Shown here: piece by piece, positions 22,116 through 33,990 of the stretch
Layout: every line of letters begins with the position of its first letter
Numbering within the stretch: the first letter of the stretch is position 1
Assembly: GCA_022410635.1 (NCBI GenBank)
Contig: JAJVDF010001781.1
Coordinates: 1-64,000 of the forward strand
Reading direction: 5' to 3'
Origin: Tretioscincus oriximinensis
Taxonomy: Eukaryota > Chordata > Lepidosauria > Squamata > Gymnophthalmidae
Length of the DNA: 64,000 bases
Translations under genes and position numbers: made by a program
The notes under the pieces: generated by a model
What the model was told of the DNA's origin: nothing
What the model saw: the letters and a program-made list of their open reading frames with translations, nothing else
The model's database searches: none

Positions 22116-22494
22116 CTGCTAACTCCTTTGCTGGACTATCTATAATTTTGTGAAATTTGTAGCTCGGATCTAGTACAAAATTGAAGGTTGGTATTTCATA
22201 TACTTCAAGCCCTGGCATGTGCTACTTACTTCATGAGCCGGTTTCTTTTAATGGTTTTAAAGCATTATCCCCCCCTCCCAGTTTCTTACATTTTAATTAA
22301 TCAAGGTGGTAGAGCATTACCCAAAGTGTCTTGGGATGTCCCCTTTGACATACGAGCCATAGATTAGCCATCACTGCTCTAGCCCATTACTTATGGCCCC
22401 AACCTGGCTTATTGCCTTTATCCATCACACTAACATGTTGCCCTAGAACAACCCCAATCTTAGGCTGCAGGAACCCAGGAGGTTTGGACCGCGA

Positions 22495-22780
22495 TGATGT
22501 AGAATGGGAGGAATACATCTGAGCAGCAGCACAGGTGAAAAGGACCTGAGTGTATTGCTGGATCACATGAGTCAACAGTGTGAAGCAGCTGCAAAAAAGG
22601 CAAACACAATCCTGGGGTGTATTAAGAGGATCATAGAACCTCCATCACATGATATAATTATTCTGCTCTACAGTACTTTGGTAAAACCTTACTTGGGATA
22701 CTGTGTTTAGTTCTGGGGGCCCAATTTGAAAAGACCATTGATAAAATACAGCAAGTTATACATGATACACAGACGATGAG
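22495..22780 (+). mobile_element. CR1-like LINE (family A), internal ORF2 fragment
   Basis: Encodes [26 protein letters not shown] and [15 protein letters not shown], the ORF2 region upstream of the usual 3' fragments. It lies 400 bases after another A fragment, but the coding order is reversed, so it is a separate insertion. Confidence 0.8.
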
Positions 22781-23084
22781 GACTCCACTCCACGTGTCAA
22801 GGTGTGTTTCCACTGCACCTGTAAAAAGTACTTTGCCCCATTTTATTCTTTAGCTGATGTTTTGTGAAATTGCCAAGCCTGCAGCCAGGGAGGAGAGAAA
22901 CCTTTGTGTGTGTACAGATGCAGAATCACTGGCTGAGCATGCTCAGTACATCCTGGTTAGTCATCCCATTGGTTTCATGCAGATTTAAAGGTACAGTGTG
23001 ATCCACTGCCTCTCGTTCTGCCTTTTTGCCCTGACACTAACCCAAGAGCCCTTTCTCTGGGAACAGAAAAATCCACTTCAACGT
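22781..23084. other. No recognisable feature
   Basis: Unassigned. Confidence 0.4.
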
Positions 23085-23359
23085 CTTACTTTTCTTCTTC
23101 TTTCTTCTTTCTTCTTTCTTCTTTCTTCTTTCTTCTTTCTTCTTTCTTCTTTCTTCTTCTTCTTCTTCTTCTTCTTCTTCTTCTTCTTCTTCTTCTTCTT
23201 CTTCTTCTTCTTCTTCTTCTTCTTCTTCTTCTTCTTCTTCTTCTTNNNNNNNNNNNNNNNNNNNNNNNNNNNNNNNNNNNNNNNNNNNNNNNNNNNNNNN
23301 NNNNNTTCTTCTTCTTCTTCTTCTTCTTCTTCTTCTTCTTCTTCTTCTTCTTCTTCTTC
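23085..23359. repeat. (TTC)n microsatellite containing an assembly gap
   Basis: Starts as TTTCTTC hexamer-like repeats and becomes pure (TTC)n. The centre is unknown bases, so true length is not known. Poly-Lys and poly-Glu frames here are artefacts. Confidence 0.95.
23246..23305. other. Assembly gap (60 N)
   Basis: Run of N within the (TTC)n tract. Confidence 0.99.
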
Positions 23360-23471
23360 ATTTATATGGGAATGTATTTGGAAATAAATGAAGTAGCAAA
23401 AAACCCCAACATTAACACATACTTCTGTTGGAATTGATTCCCAAAGAGAAAACACAGAAGACATTCTACAC

Positions 23472-24490
23472 CATGGGTCAGAAACCCCATTTTACCTCCC
23501 CAAAATGTCCGGAAGGATTTCTGTCAGGGTTGTGAAAGGGTTAACCTTTTCTGCTTTCCGGTGTGGTTTGGGCAGAGCAATGAAAGGGTTTATTAGACGA
23601 AGTGAAACCATCGGCCGTGTTTTTCGTTCTTTGAATGATTGCTCAATTAGTGTCTGATGCTGATTTAATTCTGCCAGTTTCTGCCAAATAAACTCACAGC
23701 TGACAGAAAAGACTTTGCCGCTTATCTTTTCTTGCACGGACGTACATTAAAAGCTAACAAATTTCCTCCGTTTTACCTCCACAAAAATGTCTGGAACTGA
23801 TCTCGTGTTCCGGACATTGGCAGCGAGCGTCTGCAGCCTGCCTGGCGCTGCGCATGCTGCGCTCCAACAGCAGTCTACAGACCGGAAACTGCTGTTGGNG
23901 AGCGGCACACAGCGTCTGCCGGTGGCAGTGGCTCACTGACAATGTCTGGAACTGCTCTTGGTGTTTAAACCTGAATGAAAAGAAAAAGAAGAAGAAGAAC
24001 TTGGTTCTTATACCCGCTTTTCTCACTTTTCAAAGGGACTCAAAGCGGCTCACAAGGATATATTTTGCCCGAAGGCTGACATTCTATCTTCCCCACCAGG
24101 CTATGGTGGTTCCCATGTATCTACTTGCAACCAGTTGCCATTTCTTGCAATTCATGCTTTTGAATAGCTGAGTTGGCTGGAGCTACAGGGTAGTGGAAGG
24201 TGCTCAGCCCTCCCCACGTCCCACACAGGACTTCGAAACCCCATCTCCCAGGTGAGAGACGAATTCCTAAGCAACTGAGCTATCCGTGCCTGCCTTAGAG
24301 AAGAGAGAGAAGGAATGCAGGAAAGGAGGAAAGCAAAAGGAAGGTAAAGGAAAAAAGCTTGGGAAGAGGCGGGGATTGGGAAGGGGGTGTGGTTTGGGAA
24401 GGGGGCATGTCCATGTGGCTCCCAAGTCACCCTGGGAAGGAGGCGTGGCCACAGAATGGCTCTCAACTCCACAAAGTTTTTCCACCCCTT
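23472..24490 (-). mobile_element. hAT-type element (GGTGGGCAAAC family), split by a SINE-2
   Basis: Minus-strand relative of 14827-15417: terminal CATGGGTCAG at the left, CAACTCCACAAAGTTTTTCC-type terminus at the right, and the shared AATGTCTGGAACTG and AACAGCAGT blocks. SINE-2 occupies 23986-24292. I see no clear 8-bp duplication, so one end may be eroded. Confidence 0.65.
23986..24292 (-). mobile_element. SINE-2, full length
   Basis: GAAGAAGAAGAACTTGG tail on the left, tRNA-like head (GCAACTGAGCTATCCGTGCC) on the right. Confidence 0.85.
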
Positions 24491-25087
24491 AGGGCCTGGA
24501 TGTGACCCGCAGAACCATTTGGCCCAGCCATGGCCTTCCTTCCCAAGGAACTGTTTGGTCTGGCTGCCGGCATGTTCCTGGAGGAGCCATTAGATTTCCC
24601 TGTTAAATTACAATTCTTCACTTTGTTAAAACGTGAAATGAAATACAAAAAGAGGAAGGAGGGAGGCCCATAAGGGTGGAAGGAGGCCTGGGAGGGGAAT
24701 GGCTTGGGGAAGGGAGGGTGTGTGGTCTGGGTGGGGTAGGGGGTGGCAACGGGGTATATCCAAATAGGCCCTGGCACCTTTGATCTAGACATTCATGCAG
24801 AATAGCTTTCACCAATCTAACTGCTACCCAGGCAGACCTGAGAGTCATTAGTCCCCTTGTCTTCTTCAGGTCTGGACACAGATTCATAGCAGACGTATAC
24901 CAAGCTGGTTGAGTTCCATACTTGCTTAAATCAAATAGGGGTGCTTGAAAAAAACTGATTTTCAACTGTGCACCATGTTTGGGGGAAAAGTTTGGATTTG
25001 AACTGAACAAATGGTGTGGTTTAAAGATATCCAAAATGAATCCCTTGAGGTCTTCCAATCATGGGTTCTGGGGACAGTCCACACACA
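24491..25087. other. Unassigned sequence
   Basis: G-rich stretch at 24650-24780 resembles part of the hAT body but I cannot delimit it. Confidence 0.35.
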
Positions 25088-25326
25088 AGAAGAAGAAGAA
25101 CTGGGTTTTTATACCCNGCTTTTCTCATCCGAAGAGACTCAAAGCGACTTACAAGGGTATTTTTCACCCAAAGGCTGACATTCTATCTTCCCCACCAGGC
25201 TGTGGTGGTTCCCATTTATCTAGCTGCAACCAGTTACAATTTCTTGCAATCCTTGCTTTTGAATAACACACAGCTTTGCAACCCCATCTCACAGAAGAGA
25301 ATCCGGTTCCTAAGCGACTGAGCCTC
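25088..25326 (-). mobile_element. SINE-2, internally deleted
   Basis: Tail and body present; the piece between the GCTTTTGAATA block and the tRNA-like head is deleted. Confidence 0.8.
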
Positions 25327-25805
25327 CTTTGAGAACACGCACAGGGCTATCCCTTGAGAGGAAAAGATAAAGTTACAAAATCCAATATACTTCTACAGCT
25401 CCATGTCAAAGTAAGATTATCTCCGGTAGTCGGTTCTGATGGTTAAGCCCCATCAGCCACCAGTGAACCCACATCACACACAGACAAGCCTTTTCTTGCA
25501 AAGCCAAGGTCATTCCTATTGGAAGAAAAATGTCTGAAATGGAACCAAATGATTCCCTTTTGAATATGTCTACCAGGGATCCCGGGGTCACTAGAACAGG
25601 ACAGAATGCAAAGCTAACCATTTTGCTTTAGAAGGAGAATTAATTTTAATGGTGCAACCATTTGGAGCAGTCCAGCCATTTTATGTCCCAAATAATCCAT
25701 GTTTTTGAATCATTTTAAGACTTTCTGAAATCCTCTATGAACAGCACCTGAATGAAAAGAGATTAAACAATGAACACTGGTTTGTTTGGGTTTTTTTTGG
25801 TAATT

Positions 25806-25811
25806 TTTATT
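25806..25811 (-). terminator. NCAM1: Candidate distal polyadenylation signal of NCAM1
   Basis: AATAAA on the minus strand (CAAATAAAAATTACC), followed about 30 bases later by a GT-rich stretch (CAGTGTTCATTG). Confidence 0.4.
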
Positions 25812-26332
25812 TGAACACTATTATTCTGACAGAATGCAAAGTCAAAATTCTCCGTTAGTATCAGTATTTACATTGGTGAGGATGGGAAGAAAGGTGGCAT
25901 CCATGTTTTAGTTGGTAAAAAGTTTTTTAATCTTTCGTTTTGATTTTTTTTTTTAATATCAAGAGAGAAGGCCCCAAACTGGGAATGCTGGGTAGGGATG
26001 TGTGAGCGGAGGACCGATGACCACGACCAAACTAAACCCGGGGTGCCTGGAGACACCCACAGAAAAGGGAAACCACACAATAAAAAATAAATCCGTGATA
26101 AAGGAGGATGTGCTATTTCTAATACATGCCACTGTACTATGAGGAACTGAGTACCTATATAAATATATATGGGGTGGCCATGTGCATGTGTGTACGCACA
26201 TATATACACACACACATAAACACGTACACGGTACACGCATCGTAAACAATGTATTGTTGGTCCCTCTCCAAAGGTGTGTGTGCACTTGAAAAATAAAATA
26301 TACAGATATAAAAATAAAACTAACGCGAAGAA

Positions 26333-26593
26333 CAGTGCTTTTTTTCCAGAACAAAAGGTGCCGGAACTAACACCGGCGGCGGCGGGGGCGGGCGGGGGGG
26401 CAGGGGGGCACGCCCCCCTCGCCGGCGGCCAACGCAGCAGTACTGGCACCTTTTATTTAGGCGGGGGGGCGAGGGAGCGGAGGCGGCCACTGCCGCCGCC
26501 GCTCATTCCCGCCCCCCGCGCGTGCCCCCCCCCCGCCTAAATAAAAGGTGCTGGAACTGTGTTCCAGTGCGTTCCGTCACAAAAAAAGCCCTG
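26333..26593. mobile_element. hAT MITE with GC-rich palindromic core in the NCAM1 3'UTR
   Basis: 261 bases flanked by a perfect 8-bp duplication GCGAAGAA (26325-26332, 26594-26601). Ends are CAGTGCTTTTTTTCC and, as reverse complement, CAGGGCTTTTTTTG. Both halves carry an AAAAGGTGC(C/T)GGAAC block in inverted order, with a very GC-rich centre. Open frames across it are not genes. Confidence 0.9.
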
Positions 26594-27380
26594 GCGAAGA
26601 ATCATTTCTTTAAAAATAAAGGAAAAAGAGGACGTTGTTAAAGGACAATGGTTTTCATTCTTTTTAATCTTAAAAAAAAAGAAAAAACCCAAACACACAA
26701 ACACAGTTTATGAAGGTTAAGTGGTAGAGAAGTGTTGGCTGCCATTTTCTGACCAAACAGTGAAGCCGGTTTCATCTGGAGTTCCCAAGCAGAAAGCAGA
26801 TTCTTCGGTCAGAGGCACCAGCGTTCAATAAAGTAGCCGCACGTTCCCACCGCCATGGTGGCCTCTGCTGGTTCCGGGTGAATCTTGTAGAAGCTTCTGC
26901 TTTTGCATAACAAGGCTACATGGTCCTCAAAGCCCTTGGACTTTCTCTGCTATGGACAGTTGGGCTTTGGTGGTGGCTAGAAATGGAAAGAAGGCTAGCA
27001 TGGTCCAGCTTTGCTGGGCGAGTCCCCGTGAGAAGATCAGTGGTGAAAAGACATCCCCAGTGCAAGTCCTTCGGGGCTGGACCATGGTAGGACCTACGCA
27101 GAAGATGTTATCGGTGGACTTTTGTGTGCTGCTTCCGTGTTTAATGGACAAGGTGACGAACGATGCATGAGCCAGGTGAAACAGCGCTGGGACAAATGTT
27201 AACGCAAAGTGCAATGAAATCTACGTGTTCGCCACAATTTAGGGTTACCCGTCTCCCTTGCAGTAGACCCTCAAATACACATCTACGTGGGAAAGATGGA
27301 GGTGAATTTGCACTGGGTTAGATCTTGGGCAGGGGCTTGACCATCCACAGCATCCCTGTGGGGCCTGCCATAGTTTATAC

Positions 27381-27583
27381 TAGGATGACCAGATGACCCC
27401 TTTTGGGAGGTTTTTTTTTTTGAAAACCCAGTTTTGGGGTGCCTCTCAGTTTTTTCTAAGGAAAATTCTTTCAAAAAAATATTTTTTTTCAAAAAAAAAA
27501 TTGTTTTTTTTTGCTCAGAAAAAACCGGGAGGAACCCCAAAACAGGGTTTCACCCCCCCCAAAGGGGTAATCTGATCAGCCTA
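27381..27583. mobile_element. Palindromic hAT MITE (TAGGNTGACCAGATG), copy 1
   Basis: Ends TAGGATGACCAGATG and, reversed, TAGGCTGATCAGATT. Flanks GTTTATAC (27373-27380) and GTTTAAAC (27584-27591) match at 7 of 8 bases. The two arms share GGGGTGCCTC/CCCC-type blocks. Confidence 0.85.
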
Positions 27584-27591
27584 GTTTAAAC

Positions 27592-27806
27592 TAGATTGAC
27601 CAGATGACCCCTTGGGTTGGGGTGGGGTTGAAAACCCGTTTTGGGGGTGCCTCCCAGTTTTTTCTGAGGAAAATCTTTTCAAAAAAATATTTTTTTTCCG
27701 ATTTTATTTTTGTTTTTTAATTCCCCCCCCCTCAGAAACAACTGAGAGGCACCCCAAAAATGGGTTTTCAACCGCCCCTAAAAGGGGTCATCTGGTGGTC
27801 AGTCTA
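27592..27806. mobile_element. Palindromic hAT MITE, copy 2, adjacent to copy 1
   Basis: Ends TAGATTGACCAGATG and, reversed, TAGACTGACCACCAGATG. Flanked by GTTTAAAC and GTTTATAC (27807-27814), so copy 1 and copy 2 share the middle 8-bp site. Confidence 0.85.
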
Positions 27807-27971
27807 GTTTATACTAGCATGCAGGAGGCAGGGCGATATTCCAAAATTTAACCCAAACGGAGTGCAAATTCACCTTAATGAAGTATACGTACCTAGTTTT
27901 ACTCTTTAAAAAAGAAAGTCTTTAAAGGGCTGAAATTATCCTCCCCTTCCCTGTATACCTTCTAATTAAAG

Positions 27972-28173
27972 TAGGTTGACCAGATGACCCCTTTGGGGTG
28001 GGTGGGGTGGAAACCCGGTTTTGGGGTGCCTCCCGGGTTTTGCTGAGGAAAAAATATAATAATTTTTTTTCTGAAACAAAAGACTTTTTTTGAAAACAAA
28101 TTTCCTCAGCAAAAACTGGGAGGCACCCCAAAACCAGGTTTCCACCCCCCAAAAAGGCTCATTTGGTCAGCTA
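27972..28173. mobile_element. Palindromic hAT MITE, copy 3
   Basis: Perfect 8-bp duplication AATTAAAG (27964-27971, 28174-28181). Ends TAGGTTGACCAGATG and, reversed, TAGCTGACCAAATG. Confidence 0.9.
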
Positions 28174-28281
28174 AATTAAAGGCCACTCATGGNGCACTAC
28201 AATGGGTGCAAGAGCCCCTCCACCGCGATGGAAGGGGATGTGTGAATGTCTATTTGGGCCTGTTTGTGTGTGGGTATAAAA

Positions 28282-28498
28282 ACCTAGGCTGACCAGATGA
28301 CCCCTTTTGGTGTGTGTGTTGAAAACCCGTTTTTGGGGTTCCTCCCAGTTTTTCTGAGGAAAAAAAAAAATCAAAAACAAAAAAAATTCAAAAAACAATC
28401 TTTGTTTGAAAACATTTTCCTCAGAAAAAACTGGGAGGAACCCCAAAACAGGGTTTTCAACCCATCCCCACCCCAAAAAGGGGCCATCTGGTCATCTA
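28282..28498. mobile_element. Palindromic hAT MITE, copy 4
   Basis: GTATAAAA is repeated at 28274-28281 and 28499-28506. Three bases (ACC) precede the usual TAGGCTGACCAG end. Confidence 0.85.
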
Positions 28499-31400
28499 GT
28501 ATAAAAAGCGTTTCCATTTCCACCCCAGATGCTGAAGCGGAAACAGCGAGGCGGGAAAAGCGACCCTGACCCACCCCTAGCAAAAGAACAAGGCTATTTT
28601 CCACAGTTCAAAATCATAACTGAGAGATGTCACACAGAAGGACTGCNTACGTGAAGTTATTACATCAAGCTGCGTGCCGCCATTTTGTTTCCCCTGGCTT
28701 CCAACCGTCTCTTCCATGAGCACAAAGGAATTTTTTATATATATATCACATTCAGTTTTGTTGCAGGCTTTATGTTTATTCAAAGGCTACTCTGTGGTCA
28801 AGAACAGCCATATTCTCTTCATTTTACATATCCTGAAGACAAGATTTCATCATTTGGATTTCTCTTAACCACCCAAACTACTCTTGCTAAACCTTCCACA
28901 CCAACCTATGTTTGAAGAGTTTCTTTTTCCTTCTGGTTTTTAATTTTTCAATACTATGACAAAAAACACACATTTCACACTAAGATATTCACGCACGCAC
29001 AGTGCACAAGCTTGCAGATCTAATGCAAATCTTTTTTTAAAAAAATAATAATTAAAAAAAAGGTTGCTACACAAAGGGCTGGCCTCACACTTCAAAATCC
29101 ATCTTCCCACATTCCCATTTGTATTTTTATTAAAAAAGAAAAGGAAAAAGGAAACAGCCATGTTACAGCTTTAAGCACAAAAAAGCACTGCATAAATTTT
29201 GTAAATTTGGGGTTTGATCTTGTATAGAAACAGGGGCCACAGGTAGTGGGAGGTGCAGATTTTACCGAGCAGGTGAAATAAAAACTGAGGGAAGGAATTC
29301 TCCACAGACTCTTGCTGAGGTAAACCCCTCACAGAGACGTCTCAACAACATAATAGGACTACCGATTGCAGACAGGAATGCTGTTTATTCAGTCGATCAC
29401 CAGAAACCTTTGCTTGGCATGGATAAAACACACCCAGACCTACTTGCACCTCTGCGAACGCAGAACAAAACACCAATAGCAGAACCCTTGCATACTGCAA
29501 TTTCTTTCAAATAACCTGCGTGCCTTATGGTTACTGCATGCCTATAGGCTTCCTCAAAGTAGAGGAGAACTGGGCTTTTTTGTATTTCAACACAGAATTA
29601 TGCACACTCACGGCAAACGTACAGAACCTCACATAAAAAGCACAACCTACGGACAGCTTTTAAAAGTCCATTTCAAAAATCCATCTCCGGGTTTTTCATG
29701 TGTGGATGTCATGGAATTAGTACTGGGGTTGGCAGCATCGTGTCTCCCCTCCCAAAATGACTCCTTTCCAATCCTTTCTAACAATGCAGTGTTGAAAATA
29801 AACCACAGGCCTATGGCGATGCTTTCCAAATAAGCAATAAAAAGCCTAAGCTTACTCTAAACTTGAGGCCAGCCCCGAACTATACAAGCTCCCATTTGGC
29901 TTAGCTAAGTATAGGGATTCCTGGAGAGGAAAGGCGGGAATTAAAAGGGACCTATTTTTCTAGATTCGGTGGTGACCTGGATTTTGTAATTCCACTAAAC
30001 CGATGTTGAGGTTAAGCCACTGACTTATTCTGAAAAGGGGCAAATGATTCAAAGCTGCAGACAGATACGTGACTCAAAACATAAGAGGACCTTTCAATCT
30101 TATAAAGGCCCAAGGACAATACACCAGAGGCCTGAGATTTAAATGCGTGGACTTTGCGTGGACAAGTGGAAAGATCCAAAGGGAAATTTTCCTCTGTAGG
30201 TTGAACCAATGTCAACAAGTGTGATGAAGAACGTGGGCCACGCGCATATGTTTTGGGACGAAGCTTTGTTGCTGCTGGGAAGAAAGGTCTCTGGGTCTTG
30301 GAGACCTTTGCAAGCCATTATCAGAAGTTAGTGTGGTGACGGAACATTCGCTGGAGCCAAAGAGAAGCCATTTTGGTTCCAGGCAATGGCTTCTTCTATA
30401 CACTCCTGAGCAATTTAAGATGGCTGTGAACTGACGATCAAGACGCTTGGTGTTATGAGAGAAAAGGATACACAATTATCTCAAGGCCACAGAGACTTTT
30501 TGAAGTATCATTCCCATTTGAAGAAAACATCAGTTTTCTTCAGATGAAGATCTTCTGAAGCTCTTGCTTNTTTCAGCAATATTTACTCACGCTTCCATGA
30601 AGGCTTCCTTCCATTTAAGCCTTGATACTGAATTCCTAGGTGGTTCCAGACCAAGGTCCAAACGTGCCAAGACAAAAGCAACTGGAAGGTGAAAACTCTG
30701 CACGTTTCTGCATTGCGAAATCCCAAGGTGAGTCACCTGACAAGACCAAATCTCTTAAGAAAAAATACAGATTGGCTGGCCAATGAAGCTCAGTATTACA
30801 TCCCCCAAATAAATCTTGATTTTACAGGGGAAATAGGATGTCTCTTTCACTTCCATCACCCGCCACAGAAAAGTAAAGATACGGAGGTACGTGCATTAGT
30901 GAAATCTCTGAATATATATTTTCTTATGGAATTAAAGAAAAAGAGAATCTTTTGCTAAAATCTTGAGCATCCTGAGAATTATGGGCCACAATTTAGGCAA
31001 AGATTCCTTGTGGAATTCAGGGACCTTAGTTCAATCTCTTGATTTGGATCGAATTCTTCTGGATAGCAACCTTAAGGGTCCTTCATAGATTCTTAGCATC
31101 TTTAAATGGCTTTCCGTAATGTGAAATGCTGCCTGTAATTAATCCATTTATACAAAATGGAATATAAAGAGAAAGGACTGATCCCCTTCCTCCAGTGGAA
31201 AATAGAAATAAAATAATATTTTAAAAAGAAAGAAAGAGGGAGACGGAAACATCTACTGTAAACATCCACATTTTCCAAACAAATCCCTTTGCAAAAGGAA
31301 GCATGCTGGTCGATCTACGATCTATCGCCTCTATTTCTCTTGCTCTCTTTTAAAAAAGGCAGCTATTTTACATAGACTTTTGCACACAAAAGTTTTCTCT

Positions 31401-32264
31401 TTTTTTNAAAAAAATCTTTTGTTGACTGTAAACACTGGAAGAAAACAAAAGTTGGCAAAACAAAAACAACAACAATATTAATAATAAAAATAACAACCAA
31501 GGAATACTGCAGTTTGAAATATAAACTCCCGAAAATTACCCCCATGGTGTCCTTCCTAAGACCAACGGTAATGAAAACCTGGGCCCAAATGAGGTGTCCT
31601 CTGCTAGGAAAGAATTCCATGCAAGCTCCACTGAAACCAGCGGGCACAGGCTGCCCTGGGCACCCCGTTCCTTTCCCCAGGAGGCTCTGCAAGAGAAGAC
31701 GGAGGCGGAGGCCCCTCGGGAAGGGCATTTTAGCAGGGAATATACTCAAACAGAAGTATGAAGTGGATGTGTGTGTGGGGTGGGTGGTACTTTCGAGTTG
31801 GTTTTCTCCGCTTGGCTGGAAAGTATAAAAATAAACTGTTTCTGACTGGCTGAACCAGGCAACTAAATCCGTCAGAACTATGGTGCCCTAATTCTGCTCT
31901 GCATCTCCAAGCCCTGTTTACAATTCCGCACAGATGTTTCACGAGGACCCTGATGCCCTATATGGGACTGTGGCCTCACAGCCTGGTACGAGACGGGAGG
32001 AGGGGATTTCTTTCTTCCTTAAGAGCAAGTGCACATGAAGTAAATCCCTTCCTACAAACCTATCCTCCCCCCCCCCCTGAAATAAAACCCCCAAACAACA
32101 GAAAATAACACATTCCCCTCCCACACTTGTATGCATTTTTGTCTGTTTTCTTTCTTTTTTGTTTTAAAGGCAAAGACATTAGAAGGATGAGATGCGTGTT
32201 GTGTTTTAAATGCTCAGATGAACTTGTTCTGTCAATATTTTTTTTTATTCGGCTTCACGGCCCA

Positions 32265-32385
32265 TCATGCTTTGCTTTCGTTTTCATTTCTTTGCGTGGC
32301 TTCGTTGGGCACCGTCTTCACTTCCGCGGGGTCTGTCTTGTTTTCTGTGACTTGGACGGTGGAGTTTTCTTCTACAGGGGTTTTT
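32265..32385 (-). CDS. NCAM1: NCAM1 last coding exon (exon 19 equivalent) with stop
   Basis: Neural cell adhesion molecule 1 is an immunoglobulin/fibronectin-type adhesion receptor; this exon codes the end of its cytoplasmic tail, used by both the 140 and 180 kDa forms. The translation ends DPAEVKTVPNEATQ, then NENESKA and a TGA at 32267-32265. This tail is conserved in vertebrate NCAM1. The acceptor is TTTTCTCCACAG with the exon starting at 32385 (phase 2, joining GA from the previous exon to complete Glu). Compared with mammals the first half (EKTPVEENSTVQVTENKT) has diverged while the end is nearly invariant. Intron upstream is 32386-37027. Confidence 0.95.
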
Positions 32386-33120
32386 CTGTGGAGAAAAGGC
32401 AGCCAAAGAACAGGGGTTAAGGCAGAATCAGGAGGCGCCGTGAGAACCCAGCACGGTGGGTGAGGTATGGCAATATTGTTGGGCACTGAGCCACCATAAG
32501 AGCTCATTTGCTCCTCTGTATAAACCACAGTCAGCTTGGAAGCCAAGCAAAGGCTGCNTCCGGACGTAGCTTCGAAGCTTCATGTTTATCATTACAGAAG
32601 TTTTTAACCGAAAGAGGAAACTCTCCACGGTTTGAATAGAACTGTTCCCTACATACAAGGGTTGTCGGGCAAATTTGCTCTCTGCGTATTTAAGCAGCGA
32701 GTGACAGATATTAGTGCCCAAAATGACATTGCGTGGCTCTCTGATTCAAAATCACAGAAATGGCTAGCACGTTCAAATTCTATTTTCCACTTTGAAAGAT
32801 CAGGCAACAGCTAAGGCAATAGTTTATATACGCACATTTTGAACCTATTGACTCGATGGTGAAATATAGAAGGTATCACTAGGTAGCTTATGAAGGAGGA
32901 CTGTGTGTCTGTGGTGTAGAAATGGTTGAAGACCCAAGTTATGTCCTGCTTAGCTGCCCCTTGACCGCTTCAATAAGAACAACGTATCTAGGATCTTTAT
33001 TACAAAGGGTTTCCCATAGGACTGCAGAACCTGAATGATCTTCTTATGGGAGAAAATACCCAGGGACACAAGGGTTGCCCTGTTTCTTACTAGGGGTGCC
33101 CGACTTAGGAAATTATTCAT

Positions 33121-33227
33121 TGAGACTGGACAGTCATATGTGTGGGATGGTTTAATGAATCCTGCATTGAGCAGGNGGTTGGACCCGATGGCCCTGGAGG
33201 TCCCTTCCAACTCTATGATTCTATGAA
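33121..33227 (+). mobile_element. CR1-like LINE (family A), 3' tip
   Basis: GGACAGTCATATGTGTGG to the CTCTATGATTCTATGAA tail, in the NCAM1 intron. Confidence 0.8.
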
Positions 33228-33385
33228 TGGGATGTTCTGTAAGGGAGACGGGGTAAATAACAATATCAATTCTCTCTTTTCTTTGAATTGAAATTTGTAC
33301 TTCAGATGGCCAAATGTTCTTATCTTTTGCAAATTTGATAAGGTCAAATGACTAACCGGTAAACTATTCGTATTCGGATATGTGT

Positions 33386-33531
33386 TATATCTCGGTACAA
33401 AGCTTGGTTATCCACATGCCAGTGTAGGCTATGGCAGGCCCCATTCTGGGCCTGCCATAGCCTACACTAGCATGTAGATGACATGGTCGTATTCTGAGAT
33501 ATAGCCAAGAAGAAGACTCAGTGGGGACAGG
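33386..33531. mobile_element. Palindromic MITE (CCATAGCCTACACT family), copy C1
   Basis: Inverted arms GCCAGTGTAGGCTATGGCAG and CTGCCATAGCCTACACTAGC flank a short loop, with matching outer arms TATCTCGGTACAAAGC / TATTCTGAGATATAGCC. Outer end AGTGGGGACAGGACC matches copy C2. Confidence 0.8.
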
Positions 33532-33990
33532 ACCTATGTGCTTGAGCGAATCGGCCACCAAGCAGACGCTCTGAAATGAAATTTTGCATGAGAGCCCCAT
33601 ATGTAGCTCCAATGTTTCCTCTTTAAGCTCAGAACTCTAGTAAAGTAAATGTGAAGTTTTGAAGCTGTGTCTGGAAACAGCCAACACGTGATACATATCT
33701 GGCCTAAAATATGCAAGGAAAAGCAAAGAAACTGCAAAGTATGTGCAATTTGTTTGGGAAATAATACAGTTTGTGTTTAAATGGATTTGCACAAATCCAG
33801 ATATGTTATTGTTTGCATGTTCCTGTTTGAAGAAATTGAATAATTATAAATATGGACAGTGTGACCGAACAGATTGCATTCATGGCTTTTTTTCCATTGG
33901 AAAAGTCTTTTAATGGAAAAAAACAAATGCTCGTTTTGATGAATGCATTTGAACACAAATGTTTGGTTTTTTGAGGGACCTGTTTTTGAG

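Larger units (their letters stand above)
25780..32264 (-). other. NCAM1: Probable NCAM1 3' untranslated region
   Basis: This begins right after the NCAM1 stop codon and continues as largely unique sequence to a polyadenylation-signal candidate at 25806-25811. NCAM1 mRNAs are known to have long 3'UTRs. Other AATAAA candidates on the minus strand lie at about 32242, 29120, 29383 and 28772, so shorter forms are possible. Its repeats are DNA-transposon MITEs only; no SINE or CR1 copy is seen in it, unlike the introns. The exact end is inferred. Confidence 0.5.

Noticed and set aside
23078..23464. Poly-Lys/poly-Glu and poly-Phe/poly-Ser frames
   Set aside because: Produced by the (TTC)n repeat and N run; not a gene.
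1..25700. Neighbour genes expected past NCAM1 in tetrapods (TTC12, ANKK1, DRD2)
   Set aside because: No exon resembling any of them was seen; they presumably lie further left.
26160..26245. Alternating TATA/CACACA stretch considered as a promoter
   Set aside because: Low-complexity repeat in the 3'UTR without other promoter signals.
25868..26540. Overlapping open frames with Gly/Ala/Pro-rich ends
   Set aside because: They cross the hAT MITE and the NCAM1 3'UTR on the wrong logic for coding; repeat artefacts.
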